Shown here piece after piece: positions 42,580 to 50,690 of a stretch of 64,000 bases of DNA. Origin of the DNA: Planctomycetota bacterium (GTDB taxonomy: Bacteria > Planctomycetota > UBA1135 > UBA2386). Below the pieces are notes generated by a model. The model made no database searches. It was not told the origin of the DNA and was given only the letters and a program-made list of their open reading frames with translations. The DNA is taken from contig JACKIC010000001.1 in assembly GCA_020638655.1 (NCBI GenBank), forward strand, positions 1,065,306-1,129,305. Direction: 5' to 3'. Every line of letters starts with the position of its first letter. Positions within the stretch are counted from its first letter, which is position 1. Both the position numbers and the translations under genes were made by a program.

Positions 42580-43667
42580 AACAGTTCGTCCCGGGTCCGC
42601 TGCTGGTTCTGGCGGTGGCGCTGCCCGCGCAGGACCAGCGCAGCAACGAACGCATCGCCAAGGCGACGGTGATCGAGGAGCGGGTCCTGCGCTGGGGCGA
42701 GGGGGGGATGCCGCAGTGCCCGGACGGCGCGACGCCGATCGGGTTGTCGTTCTCAGGCGACGGACAGTGGCTCGCGGTTCAGGTGCCGCAGCAATTGCAC
42801 TGCATCGCGCTCTCGTCCGGACACGTGACGAGCCTGGACTGCCGCGGCTCGCTGTCCGGCGAGTTGTCCGGTGCGCGCATCCTCGCGCGGGACCAATGGG
42901 GCGAATGGGCCGTCGCACTTCCCGGCGGCGCTTGCGAGCGATTGACCGAACGCGTGCCCCCGCGGCAGGTCGCGGGCAAGATTCGCTTCTCGCCCGTGGA
43001 CTTCGACAGCTGGCTCGTCGATCCAAGCGGTGCGCGAGCCATCGGCAGGATGACGGCCCGCTTGCGCGACCTGGGGAAGCAGGAGGAGAAGCAGTTGCTC
43101 GGAGCCGACGGTGCGGCGCTGATAGGGCCGCGGCGCATCGTGGTCTGGGTTGCGTGGGACGGGGCGGGGGGAGGATTTGCGTTGGCGTTCGACGACGACG
43201 GTCGAGGCGCGTTCGTCTTGTTCGATGGCGGTGGCCGTGAGGTCCGACGCTTCGACAGCCGCGTGCCGGCGCTCTGCGAGTTCGGTGCGACAGGCGAGTG
43301 GCTCTACTGGATCGACGGGTCGTTGTGCCGCGGCAGCATGCGCAGCGGTGAGGTGGTCAGGTCCGACGGTCCCGAACAGTTCCGCTTCTGGCCGATCGAT
43401 CCGGTCCTGGGCATCGGTGTCGACGGCATCGATTTCTGCCTGTGGAGCCTCGCCGACGTGAAGGTCGTGAAGCGCGTGCCGATCGGCGCGCCACTGCCGG
43501 TGCGTGAGTCGCCGATCGGTCCCGCGCCGGCGCCGTTGAAAGGGCCTGCGAGACCACTGCTCGACAAGGGGGTGATCTGCGGCGGCGCCGTGACGGCTTC
43601 GCGGCATCGGGACCGCATCGCCCTCGCGTCGCAGCAGGGCGTGCACGTCTTCCGCGTGCAGAACTGA
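42576..43667 (+). CDS. Exported beta-propeller-like protein, unknown
   Basis: 363 aa; the ATG overlaps the MFS stop (ATGA). A signal segment ends near LPAQD. The rest reads as short beta strands with Trp/Gly/Asp repeats such as LSFSGDGQWLAVQVPQQ, GEWLYWIDGSLC and FCLWSLADVKVV, consistent with a WD40/YVTN-type propeller. No family recognised and no catalytic residues noted. The stop lies 3 bp before the convergent mqnE stop. Confidence 0.6.
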   Translation: MKQFVPGPLLVLAVALPAQDQRSNERIAKATVIEERVLRWGEGGMPQCPDGATPIGLSFSGDGQWLAVQVPQQLHCIALSSGHVTSLDCRGSLSGELSGARILARDQWGEWAVALPGGACERLTERVPPRQVAGKIRFSPVDFDSWLVDPSGARAIGRMTARLRDLGKQEEKQLLGADGAALIGPRRIVVWVAWDGAGGGFALAFDDDGRGAFVLFDGGGREVRRFDSRVPALCEFGATGEWLYWIDGSLCRGSMRSGEVVRSDGPEQFRFWPIDPVLGIGVDGIDFCLWSLADVKVVKRVPIGAPLPVRESPIGPAPAPLKGPARPLLDKGVICGGAVTASRHRDRIALASQQGVHVFRVQN

Positions 43668-43670
43668 CGC

Positions 43671-44810
43671 TCAGCTCGCCGCGCCGATCTCTTCGTACAC
43701 CGTCGACCGCTGCACCGGCTCGTACCCCGCCTCGCGGATCAGATGCCCGATCTGCGCTTCGGTCAGCACCTCGGGCTCGGTCGTGCCCGCGTCGTGCGTG
43801 ATCTTCTCCTCGGTCACCGTGCCGTCGATGTCGTTGGCGCCGAAGCTCAGCGCCGTCTGCGCCGACTCGCGGGTCAGCATGATCCAGTAGGCCTTGATGT
43901 GCGGGAAGTTGTCGAGCATCAGCCGGCCGACCGCGATCGAGCGCTGGTCGAGGAAGCCCGTGGTCACGTGGCCGTAGTTGGCGAGGTCGGTGTGGTAGGG
44001 CCAGAACGCGAGCGGGATGTAGGCCATGAAGCCGCCGCACTCGTCCTGCAGCTCGCGCAGCTTGACGAGGTGCGTGACGCGTTCCTCGGTGCGCTCGATG
44101 TGGCCGTAGAGCATCGTCGCGTTCATCTTGAAGCCGGCCTTCTGCACCTTGCGCGCGGTGTCGAGCCAGCCCTGCGGGCCCTGCTTCTCGCGGAACACGG
44201 CCTTGTGCACACGATCGACGAGCACCTCGGCGCCGCCGCCGGGGCAGCTGCCGAGGCCGGCTTCGCGCAGGTCGGCGAACACCTCGTCCTCGCTCTTGCC
44301 CGAGATCTTCAGCATGTGGTCGATCTCGACCATCGTGAACGCCTTGACGTGGATGTCGGGGCGCGCGCGCTTGGCGGCGCGCACGACGTCGAGGTAGTAC
44401 TCGTACGGCATCGTCGGATGGATACCGGCGACCATGTGCACTTCGGTGACGGGGCGGTGCAGCTGCTCCTTGACCTTCTGCTCGACGATCTCGGGCGTCA
44501 TCAGGTAGCCGCGTTCTTCACCTTCCTTGGCCGCGAACGCGCAGAACTTGCACGAGTAGATGCAGATGTTGGTGTAGTTGACGTGCTGGTTGATGTTGAA
44601 GTACGTCTTCTTGCCGTGCATGCGGCTGCGCACGCGGTGCGCCATCAGGCCGACGGCGGCCAGGTGCGGCGTTTCGTAGAGCCGCACACCGTCTTCGAAC
44701 GACAGGCGCTCGCCGGCGCGCACCTTGGCGTCGATGTCGCCCAGACCGGCGCGGTCGATCAGGCGGGTGGCGAGGGATTCGTCGAGGTGCGCGTAGGCGT
44801 AGGCGTTCAT
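43671..44810 (-). CDS. mqnE: Aminofutalosine synthase
   Basis: 379 aa radical SAM enzyme. The 4Fe-4S motif is C83-x3-C87-x2-C90 (CIYSCKFC). The pattern with NINQHVNYTNICIYSCKFC, PGGGAEVLVDRVHK, and NATMLYGHIE matches MqnE, which joins 3-[(1-carboxyvinyl)oxy]benzoate to the adenosyl radical of SAM giving aminofutalosine for menaquinone synthesis. Its pathway partner mqnC is 12 kb away in this window; mqnA, mqnB and mqnD are not seen. Cytosolic. Confidence 0.92.
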   Translation of the reverse strand: MNAYAYAHLDESLATRLIDRAGLGDIDAKVRAGERLSFEDGVRLYETPHLAAVGLMAHRVRSRMHGKKTYFNINQHVNYTNICIYSCKFCAFAAKEGEERGYLMTPEIVEQKVKEQLHRPVTEVHMVAGIHPTMPYEYYLDVVRAAKRARPDIHVKAFTMVEIDHMLKISGKSEDEVFADLREAGLGSCPGGGAEVLVDRVHKAVFREKQGPQGWLDTARKVQKAGFKMNATMLYGHIERTEERVTHLVKLRELQDECGGFMAYIPLAFWPYHTDLANYGHVTTGFLDQRSIAVGRLMLDNFPHIKAYWIMLTRESAQTALSFGANDIDGTVTEEKITHDAGTTEPEVLTEAQIGHLIREAGYEPVQRSTVYEEIGAAS

Positions 44811-45117
44811 GCTCTGGAGCCCGGAAACGGGGCGGGGAGCCTAGTCTTTCACGGCGCCGAGGTGAAGGAAGCGCCCGCGGGAACGGGTGTCTCGGCTGCT
44901 GCCCGACCGCGAACTCCTGCAGATGCAGGCCTTGTCGACGCCCGACACGAAGGCCTGCGATCCTCCCGCCCGGCGACCGGTCGCGCCCTCGCCCTGACTT
45001 GCGCTCGAACCGCCCATGAGAGCGGCGCGCCGTGTCTGGCTGGGTCACCGGTGTTACGTAGGCGCCCTGTGGTTCGCGGTTGCCGGCTCCCTACCATCGC
45101 GGCGCTCGCAACTCGCC
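44811..45117. other. Divergent intergenic region of 307 bp
   Basis: Between mqnE and the subtilase. It holds a strong inverted repeat (44925-44958), listed separately. An in-frame ATG at 45016 could extend the subtilase but lacks a plausible signal peptide. No further gene is visible. Confidence 0.5.
44925..44958. promoter_or_regulatory. Long inverted repeat upstream of mqnE and a subtilase
   Basis: GCAGGCCTT pairs perfectly with AAGGCCTGC (9 bp); inside, GTCG pairs with CGAC around a five-base loop, leaving a three-base bulge on one side. It lies 115 bp upstream of mqnE and 160 bp upstream of the subtilase start. Being between divergent genes it is not an obvious terminator; operator, leader or small-RNA structure are all possible. 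Confidence 0.4.
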
Positions 45118-47295
45118 ATGGCACCGCTCCTAGCCTCGCTGCTGCTGCTCGCCCAGCAGGGGCCGGCCCCTCTGGCCCGGTCCGTCCGTGATCTGCCCGA
45201 ACTCGGCGTCGTCGTGCGCGACGAGCGGTGGCTCGATCGTGCGGGCCTGCGCATCGAGCGCCGCACGAGCGACGAACGCGGCCGGCCGGTCGACCTCGAC
45301 GCGCTGCTCGCCGCCGAAGTCGCGCGGCGCGACCGTCGCGCGGGCAAGTTGCACCCGACGCTGGTCGGCAAGTTCGCGGCGCACGGTGGGGCGCAGGACG
45401 TGGCGTTCTGGCTGGTGCAGAGCGCGTCGCGCAGCGATCTGCGGGCGAGGATCGATCGCGAGCTGTTGGCCGGTGCAACCCCGGAGGTGGCGCGAAGGGC
45501 GGCGCTCGCGCTGGCGGCCGCCGAGGTGCAGCCCGGCAACGAGGCGTTCGCCGCGGCGGCGCGCGCGGCCGGTGCGCAGGTGCTCCACGTCGACACGCTG
45601 ACGCCCGTGGTGTTCGTTCGCGGTGAGGTGGGCCAGGTGCGGCGGCTCGCCGCGCGCGCCGACGTCGATCGCGTCTACTGGGCGGCGCCGCGCTGGTTCG
45701 ACGAGGGCGGCGCGCTCGGGGCGCCGGCCAACGAGTGGGCCTCCAAGACCGCGCGCACCGACGTCGTGCACCGCCGCGGGATCACCGGCCAGGGCGTCAG
45801 GGTGCTGGTCAACGACACCGAGGAGGTGGCGGGCAACAACCCGTTCCTGCCGGCCGTCGTGCGGGGCACCAACGGCGTCGTCGGCGCGCACGCGACGGCG
45901 GTCGCCGGCGTGCTCGCCAGCGGCCACGTGCCGCAGACCGGCGCTGCGCCCGGCCTGCAGCAGCTCTACAGCTACGGCGGCTGGGGCGACGTGGTCGCGC
46001 CGCAGGCGTGGGCCTGGGGCATGGCGCAGGGCATCAGCTTCGGCAACTGCTCGTGGTGGAACGGGCTCAAGGGGCAGATCGAGTTCCTCGACCGCTACTT
46101 CGACTACGTCATCCGTCACTTCGCCGTGATGCTGTTCAAGTCGGCCGGCAACCAGGGCGGCGGCGACGGCAAGATCACCACGCCGGGTTGCGGCTACAAC
46201 ATGTTCGCGGTCGGCAACGCCGACGACCGCGCCAGCCACGACTGGGACGACGATGTGATGTCGCCGTCGTCGAGCTGGGTCGATCCGATCGAAGGTCACA
46301 CCAAGCCCGAGGTCGTCTCGTGCGGCACGACGATCACGACGACGACGGCGGCGGCGCCGTGGATCGGCGCGCAGGGCTCGGGAACGTCCTACGCCGCGCC
46401 CGTTGCCTGCGGCAGCGCGGCGCTGCTGGCGCAGACGGTGCCGGCGCTGCAGGTGCAGCCCGAGGCCGTGCGGGCGCTGCTGATGGCCGGCGCGTTCCAC
46501 AACATCGAAGGCGCGTGTGCGCGCAGCGACCGCGACGGCGTCGGCCACATCGACGCCGCGGCGTCGCAGTCGGCGGCGGCGCGCGGCCAGTACCACGTCG
46601 CGTCGCTGACGCCCGCGTCGTTCACCAACGGCGCCTACGACGTCGCCGTGCCGCTCGTGGCCGGGGACGAGACGCGGCTGTGCGCGGTGTGGTTCTCGCT
46701 CGCCGACTCGAGCTACACCACCGACGTGTTGTCGATGGACCTGGACCTGCTCGTGCTGTGGGGCAACACCGTCGTCGCCGCGGCGGCCGCGCCGCAGGAC
46801 CCGTTCGAGATCGTGCAGTTCGTGCCGCCCTTCACGGGCACCTACACGGTGCGCCTGCAGCAGCAGCGGTTCACGGGCACGAGCGAACCGTTCGCGCTGG
46901 CCTGGGTCGGGCGCCGCAACGCGGCTACCGACGAGGTGATCGTCGGCGGTCGCCCCGCGCCCGGCGGCACGGTCACGTTCGACTTCGTCGACACCTACCA
47001 CCCGGGGGCGTTGTACCTCGCCGTGCTCTCGCTGACGGGAGCGCCGGCGACGATGCCGGTCGGGCCGCTCAAGGTGCTCGAGCTCGGCCACGACCCGCTG
47101 GTGCAGGCCTCGGTGGTCGTGCCGGGCTTCTACGGCATGCTGGACAACGTCGGCCGCGCCAACGCGAGCCTGCAGCTGCCGAACATCGCCTGGCTCACGG
47201 GTCTCTCGATGCACACCGCGATGGTCACGATCGATCTGGGGCTGCCCGAGATCGTCGAGGAGACCTCGCCGGTGACGACGTTCGCGGTGCGCTGA
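45118..47295 (+). CDS. Exported subtilisin-family (S8) serine protease
   Basis: 725 aa from the ATG at 45118, giving a signal peptide near LLASLLLLAQQ. A pro-region of about 190 residues precedes the catalytic domain. Catalytic residues: Asp233 (VLVNDTEE), His258 in GAHATAVAG, oxyanion Asn345 (SAGN) and Ser424 (GTSYAAP). The His motif departs from the usual GHGTHVAG. A C-terminal beta-rich part includes a CUB/pre-peptidase-like segment (about 520-600) and a final module resembling those ending the exported propeller proteins. It should cleave extracellular proteins. Confidence 0.85.
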   Translation: MAPLLASLLLLAQQGPAPLARSVRDLPELGVVVRDERWLDRAGLRIERRTSDERGRPVDLDALLAAEVARRDRRAGKLHPTLVGKFAAHGGAQDVAFWLVQSASRSDLRARIDRELLAGATPEVARRAALALAAAEVQPGNEAFAAAARAAGAQVLHVDTLTPVVFVRGEVGQVRRLAARADVDRVYWAAPRWFDEGGALGAPANEWASKTARTDVVHRRGITGQGVRVLVNDTEEVAGNNPFLPAVVRGTNGVVGAHATAVAGVLASGHVPQTGAAPGLQQLYSYGGWGDVVAPQAWAWGMAQGISFGNCSWWNGLKGQIEFLDRYFDYVIRHFAVMLFKSAGNQGGGDGKITTPGCGYNMFAVGNADDRASHDWDDDVMSPSSSWVDPIEGHTKPEVVSCGTTITTTTAAAPWIGAQGSGTSYAAPVACGSAALLAQTVPALQVQPEAVRALLMAGAFHNIEGACARSDRDGVGHIDAAASQSAAARGQYHVASLTPASFTNGAYDVAVPLVAGDETRLCAVWFSLADSSYTTDVLSMDLDLLVLWGNTVVAAAAAPQDPFEIVQFVPPFTGTYTVRLQQQRFTGTSEPFALAWVGRRNAATDEVIVGGRPAPGGTVTFDFVDTYHPGALYLAVLSLTGAPATMPVGPLKVLELGHDPLVQASVVVPGFYGMLDNVGRANASLQLPNIAWLTGLSMHTAMVTIDLGLPEIVEETSPVTTFAVR

Positions 47296-47349
47296 GCCGC
47301 GCGCGCGGCGCTGGACGGCGCGACGGCGCCGTGCGACAACGCTCGGCCC

Positions 47350-48219
47350 GTGGCCCCCTCCCTGCGCGTCCTGATCGCCGGTGCGCTGTTCGCGACCGGC
47401 GGTGCGCTGATCAAGAGCTGCGCCTTCCCGTCGCTCGAACGCGCCGGGCTGCGCGCCGGTATCGCCGCGCTCACGCTGTTCGTGCTGCTGCCCCAGGCGC
47501 GCCGGTGGCCGTCGCGGCGCGTGCTCGCCCTGGTGCCCGCGTACTTCGCCGCCACCTGCCTGTTCGTGGTCGCCAACACGCTGACCACCGCCGCCAACGC
47601 GATCTTCCTGCAGTCGACGGCGCCGCTGTGGATCGTGGTCGCCAGCCCGTTGCTGCTGCGCGAGAAGCCTGCCGCGCGCGATCTGCGGACCCTCGCCTGG
47701 GTGGCGATCGGCATGACGGTGTGTTTCCTGGCTCCGATGCGCCTGCAGGCGACGGCGCCCGATCCGCAGCTCGGCGACTGGATCGCGCTGGGCTCCGGCG
47801 TCGGCTACGCGGCGCTGCTGCTGGGCATGCGTTGGCTCGGTCGGGACGGCGGCGACGAGGCCTGCGCCGCAGTGGCGTGGGGCAACGCACTGACGATGCC
47901 GATCGCGTTCGCGCTGATGCCGGTGTTCGGTCAGCAGCCGACGTGGGGCGGCGCCGGTGACTGGGCCGCGGTGCTGGTGCTCGGCGTGTTCCAGGTCGGG
48001 CTCGCCTACGCACTGCTCGTGCGCTCGATGGCGCAGGTCTCCGCGGTGCAGGCGTCGCTGCTGCTGATGATCGAGCCCGCGCTCAACCCGCTGCTCGCGT
48101 TCGCGGTGCACGGCGAACGGCCGCACTGGCTCGGCTGGCTCGGCGGCGCGCTGATCGTCGGCGCCGTCGCGCTGCGCAGCGTGCGCCGTTCGGCTACCGC
48201 CGCTCGAAGCGCTGCTTGA
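47350..48219 (+). CDS. EamA/DMT-family transporter
   Basis: 289 aa from a GTG at 47350, with ten hydrophobic helices in two EamA halves; the segment QSTAPLWIVVASPLLLREKP and VQASLLLMIEPALNPLLAF are the paired signatures. Likely exports an amino acid or metabolite; substrate not assignable. Its 3' end overlaps the convergent acyltransferase by 26 bp. Confidence 0.85.
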   Translation: MAPSLRVLIAGALFATGGALIKSCAFPSLERAGLRAGIAALTLFVLLPQARRWPSRRVLALVPAYFAATCLFVVANTLTTAANAIFLQSTAPLWIVVASPLLLREKPAARDLRTLAWVAIGMTVCFLAPMRLQATAPDPQLGDWIALGSGVGYAALLLGMRWLGRDGGDEACAAVAWGNALTMPIAFALMPVFGQQPTWGGAGDWAAVLVLGVFQVGLAYALLVRSMAQVSAVQASLLLMIEPALNPLLAFAVHGERPHWLGWLGGALIVGAVALRSVRRSATAARSAA

Positions 48220-49333
48220 GGCGCAGGAACGGCATCTCGAACAGGTGGAAGCTCAGCGCCGCGACGGCGATCGTCACCAGGCTCGCGACCGCGAACATGC
48301 CGAGCGCGCCAGCCAGGCCCAGCTGCGGCGCGGGCAGCCCGAACCACTGAAAGCCTCCCGCGTACCACACGAGGAACACGGGCGCGTGCAGCAGGTAGAT
48401 GCCGTAGCTGATGCGGCCGAGGTAGGCGATCGGCCGCAGGGTCAAGAGGCCGCGCAGCCACGTGCGTTCCTGCACCACGCAGTGCGCCAGCAGCAGCGCC
48501 ATCGCCAGGTGCGTCAGCAGTCGCGGCAGGCCGCGGAAGTGCACCAGGCCGCTCGGCAGTTCCAGCCCGGGGCCCTCGGGCAGGCTCGCCGCGGCGAGCA
48601 CCGCGCCGGCGAGCAGCGCGCCGGTCCACGGCGCGCCAAAGCACCCGGCGGCGAGTCCGTGGCCGCGCCGCGTGTGCAGCAGCTTGGCGAGCATCACGCC
48701 GAGCAGGATCGGGGCGAAGGTCGCGCCGACGAACGCGGCCTCCGGGTGCCAGCCGGCCGCGAACAGCCAGTCGAGGCGGCCGAAACTCAGCGCCTGCGTG
48801 ATCAGGAAGGCCGCCGCCAGCACCCACAGCGACAGTCGCGGTCCGAGCCACGCCAGCAGCGGCGGCCACAGCAGGTAGAACTGCTCCTCGGTCGCGAGCG
48901 ACCAGGTGTGGCGCCAGGTGAGTTCGGTGTCGACGAGGTTGGAGGTGTAGGTCGCGTAGTAGGGCAGGGCCGCGAAGTACGGCACCCTGATGTGCAGCTG
49001 CGCCGCCGTCTGCGACCACGCGACCCACAGGCTGTAGCCGAGCAGCGCCAGGTAGTAGATCGGGAAGATGCGCAGCGTGCGGCGCATGTAGAAGGCCGCG
49101 AGCGAGATCCGGCCGTGTTTCTCGCGTTCGCGCAGCAGCAGCGTGGTGATCAGGAACCCGCTGAGCACGAAGAACAGGTCGACGCCGAGGAAGCCGCGTT
49201 CGAGCGCGCCCGGAAGATGTTCCCGACGCGGCACGTGGTACCACAGCACCGCGACGATGGAGAGACAGCGCAACCCGTCCAGGTTGGCGAACGTGCGACG
49301 GTCGCGGTACTCGGCGTGGTCGGGCGGGGGCAT
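48194..49333 (-). CDS. Acyltransferase 3 family membrane protein
   Basis: 379 aa multi-spanning membrane protein with the family signature at the N-terminus: FANLDGLRCLSIVAVLWYH (His33 being the conserved putative catalytic residue), GVDLFFVLSGFLITTLL, and YMRRTLRIFPIYYLALLGY. These OafA/NolL-type enzymes transfer acetyl or other acyl groups to surface polysaccharide or lipid. A 61-bp copy of its 5' part (codons 82-102) sits as a dead fragment at 50568-50628. It converges with the DMT transporter. Confidence 0.9.
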   Translation of the reverse strand: MPPPDHAEYRDRRTFANLDGLRCLSIVAVLWYHVPRREHLPGALERGFLGVDLFFVLSGFLITTLLLREREKHGRISLAAFYMRRTLRIFPIYYLALLGYSLWVAWSQTAAQLHIRVPYFAALPYYATYTSNLVDTELTWRHTWSLATEEQFYLLWPPLLAWLGPRLSLWVLAAAFLITQALSFGRLDWLFAAGWHPEAAFVGATFAPILLGVMLAKLLHTRRGHGLAAGCFGAPWTGALLAGAVLAAASLPEGPGLELPSGLVHFRGLPRLLTHLAMALLLAHCVVQERTWLRGLLTLRPIAYLGRISYGIYLLHAPVFLVWYAGGFQWFGLPAPQLGLAGALGMFAVASLVTIAVAALSFHLFEMPFLRLKQRFERR

Positions 49334-49435
49334 GGACGGGCGCGCGCAGCATGTTGGCGCCGCCCCCGGGGGTCAACTGCCGCGCCTTCCTCGGCGACGG
49401 CGCGTTACCATGCGCGCCCTCGCCATGGAGCATTC

Positions 49436-50455
49436 ATGATCAAGGCCGTCCCCGTTCTGCTGTTCGCCGCTCTCGCCGTCGCCCAGGAGCCGATCCCCGC
49501 GAAGTCGTTCGTGCTCGACGACTATCACAACGTGGTCAGCGTGGATCTCGCGAAGCTGCGCGCCAAGGACATCTGGGGGGACCTCGAGGCCTCGGTGCTC
49601 AAGCCGGTGCTCACCGAGCTCGAGCGCGAGTTCGGCGGGCCGCTCGACTCCCTCGATCGCATGCTGCTCGTCGCGGAGTTCGGCGATCCGGCCGAGGACG
49701 CGCGGCTGATCCGCGAGGTCCGCGTGTTCGAGGGCAACACGGGGCTGCCGGTACCGACCAGCCTGCAGGCCAAGACCTGGGAGAAACGCGACCTCGGCGG
49801 GCGCGAGGTCTGGTGCCGCAGCGGCTTCCGCGAGGAGCGCATGTACCAGCCGTCGGCGAACGTGCAGGTGTGGGGTACGGGGCTCGCGCTCGATCCGGTG
49901 TTCGAGGGCGAGAAGCGCCACGGCATGCCGTGCGCCGACGTCATGTCGCTGCTCTCAGGCAAGGAGGAGTCGCTCGCCTACATCGTGCTCGACGTCACCA
50001 GGGGCCCGCTCCGGAACCAGTTGCTGCGGGGTCTGTTCAAGGACGTCGACTGGCCGCAGGGTCAGGAGCCGTCGTTCCTCGCGCTGCGGCTGCTGGTCAC
50101 CGGTGATCCCGACGACCCGCACCTCACGGTCGAGGCCGTGCTGCGTCACGCCGCCGACGGCGAAGGCGTCGCAGTCAGCGACAAGGCGATCGACGCGTTC
50201 CTCGAGCGCGCCCGCACCGCGCCCGAGTTCCGCGCGATGCGGCCCGTGCTGCGCGAGTTCCACAAGAAGCGTGACCGCGCCGACCTGCTGCTCGTGGCCG
50301 ACCTGGGCCGCTCGCGGCAGGCGGTCGGCAACGTCGCCGGCATCGTGATCGCGCTGCTCGGGCCGCAGGGGCGCGCGGCCACCGTGGAAGCCGAGGTCGC
50401 CGTCCCGCCGCCGCCGCCGCCGCCGCCGGTCGAGCCGCCGAAGAAGAAGGACTGA
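49436..50455 (+). CDS. Exported protein of unknown family (paralog 1 of a tandem pair)
   Basis: 339 aa. A signal peptide ends near ALAVAQ. Landmarks shared with the next gene: DLEASVLK, LDRMLLV, ERMYQP, NVQVWGT, DVMSLLSGKEESLA, DPDDPHLTVE, LGRSRQAVG and a C-terminal poly-Pro stretch then VEPPKKKD. No known domain is recognised. The identity to paralog 2 is roughly 45-50% by eye, except the last dozen codons, which are nearly identical at DNA level. See the duplication finding for the flanks. Probably periplasmic. Confidence 0.75.
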   Translation: MIKAVPVLLFAALAVAQEPIPAKSFVLDDYHNVVSVDLAKLRAKDIWGDLEASVLKPVLTELEREFGGPLDSLDRMLLVAEFGDPAEDARLIREVRVFEGNTGLPVPTSLQAKTWEKRDLGGREVWCRSGFREERMYQPSANVQVWGTGLALDPVFEGEKRHGMPCADVMSLLSGKEESLAYIVLDVTRGPLRNQLLRGLFKDVDWPQGQEPSFLALRLLVTGDPDDPHLTVEAVLRHAADGEGVAVSDKAIDAFLERARTAPEFRAMRPVLREFHKKRDRADLLLVADLGRSRQAVGNVAGIVIALLGPQGRAATVEAEVAVPPPPPPPPVEPPKKKD

Positions 50456-50567
50456 GGCGCGTCCGGCGCGGGATCCCGCAGTTGCCCTGCATCTCTGCGG
50501 GCGGTCGCGTGCGAACATGGTCGCGCATGTCCGAGGGTCCTGCCGTGGTCGCGTTGCGCGGTGTGCG
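50456..50567 (+). repeat. Copy of the ABC ATPase 5' region (duplicate of 51729-51840)
   Basis: About 112 bp aligning to 51729-51840 with about 9 differences (about 92%), including an identical run of 54 bp. It carries the upstream region and start codon of the ABC ATPase gene, placed after paralog 1. Confidence 0.9.
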
Positions 50568-50577
50568 CAGGCCGTAG
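50527..50577 (+). pseudogene. Truncated start of the ABC ATPase gene (16 codons)
   Basis: Reads MSEGPAVVALRGVRRP then TAG; the first 14 codons match the intact gene at 51800 (MSEGSAVVVLRGVH) with three changes. It ends at the junction with the acyltransferase fragment. No ATP-binding motif is retained. Confidence 0.85.
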
Positions 50578-50628
50578 CCGAGCAGCGCCAGGTAGTAGAT
50601 CGGGAAGGTGCGCAGCGTGCGGCGCATG
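50568..50628 (-). pseudogene. Dead fragment of the acyltransferase gene
   Basis: 61 bp aligning to 49028-49088 with two differences (97%). On the minus strand it encodes MRRTLRTFPIYYLALLGYGL, codons 83-102 of the acyltransferase with I89T and S101G. It was brought here by the tandem duplication; no rest of the gene follows. Confidence 0.9.
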
Positions 50629-50690
50629 GCATGTTCGTGCCGTCGAGGACCGTCAACCGCTAGGATGCGCGGCCTCGCAAGGAGAATCGC

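Noticed and set aside
45130..48126. 998-codon minus-strand open frame
   Set aside because: Antisense to the subtilase and DMT transporter; no recognisable features.
50568..50628. Second, independent acyltransferase gene start
   Set aside because: Only 61 bp match and no rest of the gene follows; it is a duplication scrap.
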